From Rhizophagus sp. LPA8_4_AMF (taxonomy: Eukaryota > Glomeromycota > Glomeromycetes > Glomerales > Glomeraceae), in contig JADRCO010000214.1 in assembly GCA_021464525.1 (NCBI GenBank), positions 1 through 42,909 on the forward strand: 42,909 nt of DNA, given 5' to 3'. Shown in pieces: positions 21,705 to 34,200 of the stretch. Numbering within the stretch: position 1 is the stretch's first letter; each line of letters opens with the position of its first letter. The notes beneath the pieces were generated by a model. That model was given only the letters and a program-made list of their open reading frames with translations, ran no database searches and was not told the origin of the DNA. The position numbers were made by a program, and so were the translations under genes.

Positions 21705-24700
21705 TTATGGCCTAATGACGAGTCTAACATATGGAACCTATAAGGCAACAACATAATTAGTTTATTTAACCATTTTATTTTAAGGATTGCAAAAAAAAAA
21801 GTTTTTTATATTTACCTCTACATCTTCATCATTACGATCGTTTACAACCATTTCTAAAGTTAACGCTTTAACATGTGGCGGAATAGGTTTCTTAGCGATC
21901 GATTCCACTAATTCTGATAACCTATATATATAAGATAAATTAATTCCATTTTCATTACCATTATTTATTAAAATGGGTTCTTAATGGTGTGAGTTATTAC
22001 CTCATATTTTTACGTTCTTCCCTTTTCTTGCCTTGCAAAAAGAATGCATATAACATACTTGCACCGCATGAAATCATTGTCACTTCTAGTTCGTGGTTCT
22101 TTTTGAAATAATCCAAGAATTCTTGAAGTGTAAGATCACCTTCAATATCAAATCTATCCCATAAACTCCATTCTGTTTCGTGATACTAATAAATTTAGAT
22201 AAAAAATTAGGTTTAATAGAATAGTTTGATAGAATACAAGAAAAAGTATGAATACATAAAATAATTACCTTGAATTTAGGCATAGCAATAGGCTCTGAAA
22301 ATCCAAAGAATGGTAGAGCTAAATTTACAAAACCGTTTTTATAATCTTCTATCTTATTCTTGCCACTAATAATTTTGTATAGTTCTAAACATACTAATCC
22401 AGTTACTAATGCTGTCGTTGTAGCAATAGCCGGTATAATTTTACCAGCAATGAATTTAGTCTTGTGACGATCCGCTGGTTGAATACCATAGTTCGTGGCT
22501 CTTAAATTAGAGGTTGCAGTGATGAAATCAATATGAAAATTTGTATCATCATCTTTTTCGAATTCTACTGGATTCAATCGGAATCCAGGAATTGATGTTG
22601 GGTTGGGTAAACTTAAAATAATTTCTTGTAATTCATTTTCATCAGTTGTTTGTTGAATAGTTTCGTTTTCTTGCACTTGAATTTTTACACCAGACTTTGG
22701 CTGAAATTCAGGTACCATAACATTATTTAATACATTTTTAATGTATTCTCGATTTGTTTCACCTAAATATTAACGAATTTTAATATAAATAATTATAATA
22801 TTAATAATAAGTAAAATACTTTGAATATACCTTTGAGACCATAATTGAATGCATGTAAATTTGCCGCTGTTACGATAAATTCTAGATGTTCGTTCTAGTA
22901 TGCAGAATATGAATTACTTAATAGTTAATCATTAAAGACGGAGAATATTAATATATACATACATTGTTAACATCAAAGATAATTGGGTCAGGTGCTCTCT
23001 TTGGACCAGACCAAAACTTCGTACCAGTGGACGTAACCTATGTAAAAAAAAACCCTTAAATTGTTAGACAATGTGGACTTCTTTCCACGTAACAACAGAT
23101 TCAACCATCCCATTTGTCATGTGGTATTTAATTTAATAAACACAATAAATAAACTATTTTGTAGCGACTTACTGAATCTTTGGGGAAATTGAATAGCAGC
23201 TGTTGGATATTATTATTAAAATGTTCTTCAAATTTCAAACGAGCCCATGTAACGCACTCTTCGAACGTTAATGGACGTTCACTAACTAAATAATTTCTAA
23301 CTCCTTCCAAAATTTCTTTTGAGCCACTACCGTGCTTTTCTGTAGCTTCAATAAAGCCAGGTTGGCTTAGATAGGAATTGACATTTTCAGCAGGTGTTTT
23401 AAATAACCCTTCAAACAATTCACGCGCCCACTGAATTGTATGTTCAATGGCGTTGGGAAAGTTTTTTAGAGTACAAATTGGAATAGATTTTTCGGGTGGG
23501 TCTTGGGATGATGAATAGGATTCAGTAAGGTACGGAATAACAACTTGTGTATTACCCTTTGTGCCTAGTGTTCCGGACTCCAATAAAGGTTTTCTAAAGT
23601 ACACACATCGTCTATCCATGTATTTACCTAAGAATTCACAAAAAAAAAAAAAAATTATTAATGGCATAATTAAAAATTCTCAACATCACATCCTAATAAA
23701 CTGCTTACGGGCATCAACGTTGTCTAATGCATTGGTTACTCCGTCCAAATGTTCAAAGAAATCATCATTATAGACATTTTCAGTTTCTACACCAACACGA
23801 TCTTGGTGAGCAATATATTTTCCTTTAGTTTCGGGGTTCATTTTGTTTATGGCAGCAATTGCGGTTTCTGATTTTAATTTCTAAAAAAAATTCTTTTTTT
23901 AAAATTTTCTTTTATAATCTTGATTAAATAAGAAATCGAATTAATACATACACCAACGTCACGAGAACGGAACAAGAATTGTCGATTTAAGTTACTTTTT
24001 TCAATTGTATCCATATCTGTAACATGTACGGCACCTCCAGTACCCAATCCCATCATTGCCCAGTTTTTTAGCATTTCACATCCAATAGCACCAGCACCGA
24101 CCTAATCAAAAGAAAGATAAGAAATAATGTTCACACAATAATTTTACATAAAAATAAATTCAAAAATACCAAGAATTCTCTAAAATTCGCAATTTTATGT
24201 TGAAAATCTTTGCCAAATACTGCTATTTGACCATCATAACGAGAATTGCACTTGTGGTTATAAGTAAAAATCAATGTTAGAATACCAGAAAATTATTTAG
24301 GTAAAAATTAAAATTTAAAAATAACAACATACTGGAGCACAATTTTCTTCGTTCAAAGTGTCATTATCTGGCAAAGACTCCAAAGAATCAAAATAAAGGA
24401 ATTGTTGTATTGGGTGAAACTTTCCACTGCAGGCTTTTAATACTTCTTGAGCAACTAATCCACCAAAAAACGCAACCATGGGTGATAAATCTCCAGTTGC
24501 ACAATATGCAAGTTGTTTAAGAAGCTTATCGTCATCAAGCTCAACCTAATAATAAATGTATATTATTAATATCGTAATACCGATAAATATTCGATACTTT
24601 ATGCTAAGAATTTTAAAAAATACTTTTTCCTCGCATTGATCATTAATATTTCTAGCAAATCGAACTAATTCTTCTGCGTCAGTTTCGTTGTGCGGGCGAG

Positions 24701-26219
24701 GCAATGAACCATGATTTTCGACAAACGTATGAAGAGCCTGAAAACCAATATGCAATTGACCAGGTCGATCCCATTTAGCAAAATCAGAAATAAGATAATC
24801 TGGTTTTACTAAAGATTCTCGTAAAGATTTCTAAATAAAGTAAGAACCATATATTAAACCAAATATTTTATATTTTCAAACACATGACATGAAATTTTTA
24901 GATGCAACTCACAAATTGAATTGTCTTTGGTTGCTTAACTTGGGTGAAAATACCGCCACTAGTATAGTCACCATATTTTGATGTATCACCAATGTTAAAG
25001 GTATAGGGACCTAAAATTAATGTATAAAATTAATGTATAAAATTTATATATAAAATTTATATATTAATAAACCATTTGTATTATAACATCACGCTTCTAG
25101 CACACTTACCAAGAATTCTTACTTTCTTAGGTTCACAATTATTTAATTCTTCCATACCCTTTATTTCAGTAAATGTTACATAATCTCCATCTTCTAATCC
25201 ATGTCTTGATTCATCGAGGCATGTGACAATACCTTCCTCTTCTTTAGATACTGCAGCCACCATTCCCGTTACCGGATTCTCACCGGTGGCATCGATGATT
25301 TGAAATTTGTCACCAAAATCATTGAAAACCACACTAAAAGTTCAATAAAAAAAAATCTAAATAACCCCATGTTTAAACATGATAAAATAATAAAATTAAC
25401 AGCCTTTACCCAAAAAGGCCGCGCACATCAGTTGATATAAAATGTATTCCATTTGCATGAGTAAAATCATTAATTTCCAATTGTTTTTTAAGAGGCGTTT
25501 CTGTCAATACGACAACCTTAAAATATTTATGATCTCGATCAGATAAATACATACGAAATAACCTCCGTCAAAATAAATTATAAAATTTCTACCTGAAAAT
25601 TTCTTATTTTATCATTGGTTAATTCGCCTTCCAATACAGATATCGGTACATATTGATTGAGTTCGGCCAATCGTGGCGCAGATGTTGCAGCTCTCGGTTT
25701 TCCGACATCCTCTTCTCTCAGGAAAAACTACAATTAGTAGAGTTAAATTCTTCATCAGTTCATTTAGTTCATTTAACAAATTATTAATATGAAAAAAAAT
25801 TGTTGATTTTCTAACCTGCGTAGATAAGTCAGAAATTTTTACTGGCTCAGGATCATAAAGAGTAACACTCTTTACGCCAGCAAGAACAACATTTTTGGCT
25901 TTATTTTATTTTATAAAATAATAAACTAATTAGTAAATTTTTTATTAACATCAAATTATATAATATAACAAAATTCAAAATTAATACCTATTTCAACACC
26001 AAGACCCTTTAAGCCAACGATAAGAACGTTGGAATTGCCCATTTTCTTCATTGCATCATGTCCAAGAACATAACTATACGAAAAAAATTATCCCATAGTT
26101 TAGCATTATTTAAAACAAGTTTAAAAAATTGTTAGCGAAACAATTTAATAAACGAGTAAATACAGTTGTCGAGAATAAAGTCCCTCGTCAATAGTTTGAT
26201 CGGTTTTTTTGTTTTCCAT
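21705..26219 (-). CDS. UBA1: Ubiquitin-activating enzyme E1
   Basis: The enzyme activates ubiquitin with ATP, forms a ubiquitin thioester and passes it to E2 enzymes in the cytosol and nucleus. Nineteen exons: 26164-26219, 25988-26073, 25816-25898, 25593-25727, 25410-25516, 25110-25333, 24913-25010, 24624-24830, 24333-24545, 24170-24250, 23952-24101, 23709-23880, 23173-23627, 22963-23037, 22831-22894, 22269-22762, 22001-22185, 21816-21921, 21705-21737. They sum to 1007 codons plus stop, close to the family's usual 1010-1060. The N-terminal inactive adenylation half has [17 protein letters not shown]. The active half has VGAGAIGCE at 431-439 and [16 protein letters not shown] at 459-474. The catalytic Cys is Cys589 in PICTLKNFP. 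The C-terminal ubiquitin-fold domain ends [10 protein letters not shown]. The first ATG is used. All introns are short GT-AG. The gene appears intact. Confidence 0.95.
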
Positions 26220-26689
26220 TTTGTCAAATTCTACTCGTTTAAACAGGAAAATAAAAAAAGTTTTTTATGATCCTTTTAGCATTGAAAGGTGAAGAAAAGG
26301 TTTATAAAGAAGTCCTTAGTCATATCTCATTTACCAATTTTATCCACTCCACGTGATTTGTGGCGTAGTAATTGCGTAGCCCAACATCTATGTAATTATT
26401 GCCAACAGAAACCGTGTCAGTTTGCCAGGATGATTTTGTTGACTTCAAAGAATTTGTACGCTTTATCGATCTCTTCATTACAGTATTCTGAAAAAACTTG
26501 ACAGAGGAATGACGCGTAAAGAAGGAATATGAACTCATGGGGATAAATATAGTTTCAAATATAGAACTTAAAGCGAGACTGATACAATGGAGAGGAGGGG
26601 TATACTCTCTTTGATAAAGCAAGTGGAATCTATATTATTGATTAATAAGATTACAGAGAAGTATTGATATATCTTAACTAAAATATTTG
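26220..26689. promoter_or_regulatory. Upstream region of the E1 gene
   Basis: This segment lies between the E1 start codon (minus strand) and the ABC-transporter remnant (plus strand). It should contain the E1 promoter. Open frames occur on both strands (for example 26320-26622 on the minus strand) but show no recognised similarity and no splice-linked partner. Confidence 0.35.
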
Positions 26690-27575
26690 CTTTTCAGCTT
26701 GCGTGTACGCTGCAAAACTATCACTTGTTCTTATCGCTATAACATCACGTCTTACTACCGCTAGACGCTAGTGGCTCAATTTCTAATGATGCTTCTGAAG
26801 GGTAAGGTAAAGTTATCAGTATCATTTTTAAGAATTTGCGATTTTTGCTCATAATTTTATCTTTTTATAGATTCTTATGGTAGTATAGCTGAACAAGCCT
26901 TATCTGATTTGGATCATTTCATCGGGTGGTGAAAAATGCAAAATAGCTTGTTTCAAGGTTAAGCTAGATGATTTATATAAAAATGACGTTAAAAAAAACT
27001 TTTATATCCGGTACTAGTCTTAGTATAATGATGGGTATTGTGTTTGGAAGCTGTGGTTTGGTTTTCTGGTTCTGGTTCGAAAGTGTACTAATTGTCCGTG
27101 ATGAAAAGCTGGTGGACAAGTTTAAACTTATTCTTTGCCGTTATTATGGATATACATAATATTACAAAATATTACGTTTAAATTCGTTAAGTGAAGCCAC
27201 GAAACTTTTTTGCTGTCATAGAATTCCCAGATATTGATTTTTATTCAGAGATCTGAGCTTAAAGGACACATTAAATTCGATTTTAATTATTCAACGTGTT
27301 CTAATGTGCGAATTTAAAATTTCAATTTAATAATTGAACCTGTCAAATTGTTGCTCTTGTTAGAATGTTAAATCAACTATTTTAGTTTATTGGAAAGATT
27401 TTATGATCCTGTTAGTGAATACTAAAGGTCTTAATTGTCTAAACCATGAGGTGCTGAAAGAACCAACTTTGGAAGATATTATTGAAACTTGTAAGATATC
27501 AGGTGCTAATGATTTCATCGATAAATTACTAGAAATAAAAGTTGGCGGACGAAAAAAGCAAAGGTATTGGTAAAG
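26690..27575 (+). pseudogene. Decayed ABCB/MDR-type ABC transporter
   Basis: The pieces follow the order of a P-glycoprotein-like transporter. A transmembrane piece KLSLVLIAIT lies near 26715. DSYGSIAEQALSDL follows near 26868 (family consensus GSIAEQ.LS), after what looks like an old intron. LKKTFISGTSLSIMMGIVFG, then FGSCGLVFW, lies at about 26977-27072. KGHIKFDFNYS near 27260 precedes a nucleotide-binding domain. IEP then QIVALV (27325-27360) and KSTI (about 27370) are the remains of the Walker A region. LLERFYDPVSE lies near 27390. PTLEDIIETCKISGANDFID runs to about 27530, then a GG.KKQR remnant of the signature region near 27565. Stops and frame changes interrupt it repeatedly, Walker B is not recognisable, and no start codon is identifiable. 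It is a non-functional partial copy of a host gene family that exports lipophilic compounds or peptides. Confidence 0.8.
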
Positions 27576-28151
27576 ATTTCACTTTTACTGCGCCGCAAAG
27601 GCTTATGTTATAATTTGTGTAATACGGGCTATAGGGTGTCCTTAACGTACAGTGGGAGTGTACAATATTAACGTACAAACTGGCCCGAGTTTAGGGGTTA
27701 TGCACTTGCATGTGATAGCGTTAACGTTAAGTTCGTACGTTAATATCGTACACCCCCACTGTACATCACAACCTGAAGGCAAAAAATATGACCAGAATTA
27801 TCGATTTGGCTAGAATTAATTAAAAAAATTATGGCCTAATTAGTAAATTTGTTCTAATTTTGCTAAATTATATGTTCAAAAAATTTTCGGAAAAGAGTTA
27901 TATCAAAATTAAGCATAATCCAAGTACACTCGTCACTAGATATGAAAATTACACTATTAAACTGGTGAATATTTTAAATATATTTTATTTTATTTAAATT
28001 AATTTATTATTCAGTTATCATTTTATATACAATTTATTGAAATTTATCTATTTTTAGCTTTTATAATTAAATAAATTAATAAATTTTTTATTAAATTTAT
28101 ATGTATATACTGTATATATATATATTTTTTAAATTATTGCATCTATCTTAA
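27576..28151. other. Intergenic DNA with an inverted-repeat element
   Basis: Apart from the inverted repeat listed separately at 27647-27764, this is A+T-rich DNA leading to the 3' end of the isocitrate dehydrogenase gene. No gene was seen. Confidence 0.5.
27647..27764. mobile_element. MITE-like inverted-repeat element, 30-base arms
   Basis: The arm 27647-27676 (gtacagtgggagtgtacaat then attaacgtac) is the reverse complement of 27735-27764 with two mismatches. The arms enclose 58 bases, themselves rich in aacgtta/taacgt words. There is no coding capacity. It sits immediately 3' of the decayed ABC transporter. No clear target-site duplication was identified. Confidence 0.7.
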
Positions 28152-30750
28152 TTAATTTTTATAAATTTTTTTCAAATTATTTGTAATATGATCCAAAAAT
28201 TCATCTGTAGTAACATAATGTTCTCTTTTTAAACTATAATATTTAATAAAATAAACAAAAAAAAAATATTATATATATATATATATATATTTTTAGCAAA
28301 TTAATATTAAATAATATTTATAATATTCAAATAATAATAAAAAAAAAAAAAACTTTACAATAACTTACTTTTCACCATGAATTGTTAATGCAAGATCTTT
28401 AGTCATTTTATTATCTTTGTCAACTGTATCAATACAAACTTGTTCAAGATCATGAGAAAATTTTATTAATTTTTCATTATTATCTAATTTTGCTCTATGT
28501 TCTAATCCTCTTGTCCATGCAAAAATCGATGCTATTGGATTTGTTGATGTTTCTTTACCCTATAAATTTATAATTAAAAAAAAAAATCAAATTTTTATAA
28601 ATAAATATAAACTAAAGACAAATAATTTCTTACTTGTTGATATTGACGAAAATGCCTTGTTACTGTTCCTATAAAAATAAATAATATTAATTAATATTAA
28701 TATTATAATAATAATATTAAATAATATAATAATAAAATTTTTACCATGAGCAGCTTCAGCTTCTATTGTTTTTCCATCAGGAGTAAAAAGAACACTTGTC
28801 ATTAATCCTAAAGAACCAAATCCTAAAACAAAAATATATACATATTATTAAATAATTAAAATACTTGTAACTATACTATTTTTAAAAAATTTTTAGGATT
28901 ACCTTGAGCTAAAATATCCGACTAATTATTTTAAAACATACAAAATAAATAACTTGATTTTTCAATAAATTTAATATTTAAATCAAATAAAGATTTACCT
29001 GAACATCTCTAAAAAAAAAAAAATAATATAATATTAATTAAATTGGGTTTTAATTATTTTTTATTTTATAAGTACTTACCCATCATAATTTTTACATGCC
29101 CAAACAAATCCTCCATTAGATTTAATAACCTGAGCAACCATATCATCTATAAGTCTATGTTCATACCAAATTTTCTTGGCATCAAATTTATCTTTATAAT
29201 CCCTGTAAATAAATATAAATAATATGTAAGAACTTTCACCTTTTATTTTTTTTTTAAAAATGACAAAATAAGAAATAAGTTACCTGTCAAATATTTCTTG
29301 AAAGATATCTTTAAACCGACCATCATATTTTTTTAAAATAGTATTTTTAGTACTAAGATACTAAATAATATCATAATTTTCAGTAAACAAATATTAAATA
29401 TCTTCTTTTAAAAAAAAATAAAGTAATTTTAAATTACCAAAGGCATATCTTTGTTTAACGCCATTTGGAAGCTACTATGTGCAAAACCACTTATAGACTA
29501 AAAAAATGAAATTATTTTAAGTATTATAAGATTTGCAAATACATCAACTTACAAATTAATTTATTTTACCTCATCTGTGTTATACATAGACATTGTAACA
29601 CCAGGGGACTAAAATTTTATGAGCATTTTAATATTAAGACTATTTTTTTCATTTGATTTACTGGAACTTTAATTACCTTAAAGGAGAATACTACTTCTTC
29701 CTGCGTTTTTGAATTATCATCTGGCACAAATTTCAAGAGAACTTTGCCTGGACGATCTATAAGCATTTCGGTGGCTTTATACTAATAAAGATACATTTTT
29801 GTTAATTTTAGTTGAGACATTTACATAAAATTTAATCTAGCTTGCCTGATCACCAAAAGCATGTCTACCGATAACGATAGGTTTATTCCAATTGGGAATT
29901 ATTCTTGGAACATTATTCAATAAAATAGGCTCTCTATTAAAAAGATCAAAATAAATAAAAATTTATAAAAATTTTAATAATAATAATTTATATAATGAAT
30001 TAAAATTACCGAAATACGACACCATTTAAGATATTACGAATAGTGCCATTTGGAGATTTCCACATTTGTTTTAAATTGAATTCTTGAAAATTTACAAAAA
30101 ATAGTATTTATAATCCATTAATTAAATTAAAAATAAATTAGCCTAATTTATATTATATTTACCCTTAACTCTTGCTTCATCTGGTGTAATTGTTGCACAT
30201 TTAATACCAACATTATATTTTTTGATTGCCTCAGCTGCGTCAATGGTAACTTGATCATTTGTCTTGATAAAAAATAAATTATTAAAAAATATATCATACT
30301 TTCTCTTATTCAATAAAACTTATTATTTCTTACAGAATCTCGATTCTCAATACCCAGATCATAATATTTAACATCAATTTTGACATATGGGAAGATCAAC
30401 TGTACAAAGAATTTTGATGAAGATTAATTAACAATCAAAAAAAATATCAATTATCTTAGTCAAAACTCCGTAATTTTACGTTAGTCTTTATCTTTTCCCA
30501 AATAATTCGGGTCATTTCATCTCCATCTAAGTCAACAACAGGATTTTCAACCACAATACGTTTATCTTGAGAATCTGAAAAAGAAAAAATAAAGGACTGC
30601 TGAGCCACAAAATCAAAAATATTTACGCAGCATACACTTTCATTTACTGTACATACAAAAACGCCGATTTGATGATATTGCAAGTCCAATCCTGTTATAA
30701 CCAACAATTGCTTGTCGAAATGTATTTAATCTTGATAAACCACCTGCCAT
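28152..30750 (-). CDS. IDP1: Isocitrate dehydrogenase, NADP-dependent, probably mitochondrial
   Basis: This homodimeric enzyme oxidises isocitrate to 2-oxoglutarate and makes NADPH. Seventeen exons: 30657-30750, 30480-30574, 30334-30399, 30163-30262, 30010-30082, 29846-29933, 29677-29781, 29570-29608, 29438-29497, 29284-29360, 29080-29202, 28999-29008, 28903-28921, 28745-28822, 28634-28668, 28369-28559, 28152-28233. They give 444 residues. The N-terminus ([20 protein letters not shown], then Arg-rich and Ser-rich) is an amphipathic presequence. Core motifs are [25 protein letters not shown] at 128-135, [53 protein letters not shown] and EAEAAHGTVTRH. The motif set is that of the NADP homodimer type, not the NAD-dependent octamer subunits. 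Two oddities are a 10-base exon (28999-29008) and a GC-AG intron (29782-29845, donor CAG|GCAAGC). Gene symbol by similarity to the fungal mitochondrial isozyme. Confidence 0.93.
28268..28290. repeat. (AT)n microsatellite in the last intron of isocitrate dehydrogenase
   Basis: About eleven AT units within the intron 28234-28368, unusually long at 135 bases for this gene. Confidence 0.8.
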
Positions 30751-31243
30751 CCTTATTAAAAAAATTTTTTTGGGAAGCTATTTGTTGATAAAAAAAAATG
30801 TTGCTTCATTTGCAATTTATAGTTGTGGGAGCATATACATCTATAAAATTTTCTGCTAATCTTGAGATTATCCATATCTAGTTAAAATTATCAGATAACG
30901 ATAATCATCCCTTATTAGATTTGAGTGTGAGGATCACCGTTTTTTCTGTTAGTAATATAGATAGCAACCATCATTAAGATGATAATTTGTAAATAAAGCC
31001 TCACTAAGTTATATTTGCATAATCTCTAATTTTTGTTAATTTTATTATTATGGATAATCATTTTTAAAAATCATTTTTTTAAATTTAACACGTGATATAT
31101 TTTAGTACAATTTGCTTTACGCTTTGCGATTTTAAAGACTAAATTAAAATGACAATTATGCTTTAATATTAAGAATTATTATATCTTTTTTTGTATGAAT
31201 CAAATCATAATAAAAAAAAAAAATTGTTTGTTATAAAATTGTA
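30751..31243. other. Region between the CHD and isocitrate dehydrogenase genes
   Basis: About 490 bases separate two minus-strand genes and hold the isocitrate dehydrogenase promoter and the CHD 3' flank. No gene or recognisable site was seen beyond A+T-rich stretches. Confidence 0.45.
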
Positions 31244-34200
31244 TCATCGGATATTAATCCCATCCCTAAATTCTTTCAAAAGCTTATGATCTAATTTATC
31301 ATTTTCTGCCAGTAAAGTTATATGACCCTCGATATCATAATTTAATGAATTTAATTTATGATATAATCTAGTTATAGCTATCAACCTTAATCCAAAATCT
31401 TCTTTACTCATCTGTATTTCATCAAATAATCGTATAAATTCCCTGATTTTATCGGCTGACACATTAGAATTCCTCACATTCTGAATCGGACTAATCGGAC
31501 TATTATTTGTACTTTTGGAAGGTGTTATAGAACTTTGTCCACTATTTTGAACAACTTGTTTCCCTTTATTTTTTAGACTATCTAACCTTGTGCTCGATGA
31601 CTTTGAGGTAGGCGTTACAGAGATATTCTTAGCTTCTGTAGCTTTTCTTTCTCCATTTTGCGGTTCCTCATGATATTCATGTTCTATTTCATCATCATCA
31701 GAAATTATGACTATAGGTTCTTGAAGATTTAATAAAGGCTGATTATCATTAAGCTTTGATGTTGAAACTTTATCGATTTTCTTCTTCAGTGCTTCAGCGC
31801 TAACCTCTTTAATTACGACACTTTTTGACCTTTCATTATGGAACTGATATTGTTGAGATTGTGATTGTAGATCAGGCAGCTTAGATTGAATTGGATTAGT
31901 TGGTGATTGCATTGAAATATTAATGTGATTGTGATTATGCATGGGAATATTTGTTAGATTGTGAATATTGGATTGCATAGAAACCATTGGTCGAATTGGA
32001 ATATTCTGTTGTTGTGGTGTCGTTTTAGAAATATTTACGGGTTGCATAGAAGCATTATTGTTCATAGGTACTTTAATTTGTGACGGCTGAATATCTTTGG
32101 GTAAATTATGATCATGTGTATAAATTTTTTGGGTAGGAGCCATATTTTGCAGCGGATCTGTTTTGATTGAAGGTGCAATTGGTCGAGGTAATGCCATCTG
32201 TTGCGGCAGTTGTGGTGGTTGTGGACGAATTATTGGCATTTGATGAACTTGATGATGAATTTGTTGATGAAATTGATATTGTTGGATATAATGCCATTGA
32301 CTATGGCTATGGCTATGGCCATGGCTATTATAATGAGGATAACCATAGATTTCTTGACTATACGAAGTTGATCCACTTACGTTTTGATAAACCGGAGAAA
32401 AAGGATTATTTTGGAACTCAGTTCTACTAGCAGTAACCATTATTGGCATGTTGTCTAAGTAGATATCATCCTGTCTTGATTGTCTTTGTCTCTTCGATTT
32501 TTGAACGTCATCTTTCCTCCTCTTTGAAAGCATGCTCTTAGAAGATATAACTATCTTATTGTCAGATACAATATCAAGAGCATTTGGATCTTCAGAATCA
32601 TCATCATCGCCAGTATCTGATTCAGATGAGACAACATCCTCCTTTTCAATGGGAACAAAATCAGGATCTATCGAACGTTTCTTTCCTTGTTTCTTTTTTG
32701 GTGTTGATATATCTCCTTCATAATAATCCTAAAAGAAAACAAATTAATTTGATTAAGTATTATGAACGATCAATTCAGTTAAAAGTGTAAATATGTTAAT
32801 TACCACTTTATTTCGTTTTCTAGCTCCTCTTCCTTGTAAAGGAGTCTCATCATTTGTAGTAGTACTTGCAACATGAGCCAAAAGTTTGGCCCAGAAGTCT
32901 CTTGATTCAACAGATTCTCCTGTACCATCATCCGCAATTATTTTTTCTTCCACAATTTCTTGATTTTTAATATCCCAAATTCTTGCAAATGCAAACCCTG
33001 TTAAATTCTTTGATTCAGTAACTTGTTCTGTTGTTTTCATCTGACTACGATCCAAAAGTTTTTCAATAGCTTCATCAGTATAAGTTCCTACGGGTTTTTC
33101 ATTCTCATCTTCACTAAATAAAGCTTCAGCACCATAACGAATAATATCATCGACTTCTTTGACATCAAGAATTTCATTATCCATCTTTTCTACAACTAAT
33201 TCATTTTTTGCAAGTTTTATTTTTCCCTTTTCAACAATTTTTTCTAAGTTAAACAAGTTAAACTTAGTATTATAATAATGATGATGATAATTTTTACAAA
33301 GTTTGTTTTACCTTCGATTGAAAATTGTGTAATAAACCTAAAAACTTTAACAGGCTAAAAAAAGAGATATTCACATATATAAAAATTAATGTTTTATACT
33401 GAATAATAATTAAATATTTTTACAATTATTACTTTAAATTGACCAATGCGATGAACTCGACTCAGTGCTTGAATGTCTTGATGAGGATTAAAATCAGGTT
33501 CAATTATAAATACAGTATCCGCGGCCACTAATAATCATGTTCATATTAATAAAAATAACAAATATATACTTAAAAATATGGGAGAATTCATTTTAGGAAT
33601 AAAACATACTTAAATTCAACCCGACACCTCCGGCACGTGTAGACAATAAAAAAACAAATATATCAGAATCTGGAGCTTGAAATGCGTTGATGTTATGTTG
33701 TCTTACTTCATTATCAGTACCACCATCCTAATAAACCGATAATTATTAAGAAGAAGAAAAAATTTTACATAATTTGAAGAGCTTATTTAATGCTTACAAG
33801 CTTTACAAATTTGTATCCTAAATCCTCTAGGAATTCTTCCAATATAGATAACATCGAAACAAATTGGGAAAATATAAGCACACGATGGTTTTTTTCATGT
33901 AGTTTGATTAGCATATCTCGCAGAAGAATCAGTTTTCCACTTGTTTCGACAAGTTTTTTCTTACGTTCCTCCTCTTGTTCTTCAGTTCTTTCGTCTTCAG
34001 GGTCAATTTCTTCACGATTGATTATATAAGGATGGCTAACTATTTGTCTTAGACTCATCAAAATATTTGAAAACCCTGTTGAACGATTCGCCCTACTGAC
34101 ATGTTTAAGAAAATCTGCATTCTTCTCAAGTGTTTCTTTATATATTGTTTTCTGTATTGGAGTCATAGAAATACGAACTATAACATCATCCTATAGTAAA

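Noticed and set aside
26320-26622. Minus-strand frame of about 100 codons upstream of E1
   Set aside because: No similarity recognised, no link to E1 (which has its own ATG at 26219), and composition typical of chance.
32167-32430. Plus-strand frame opposite the last CHD exon
   Set aside because: Shadow of the Gln/His-rich coding region on the other strand.
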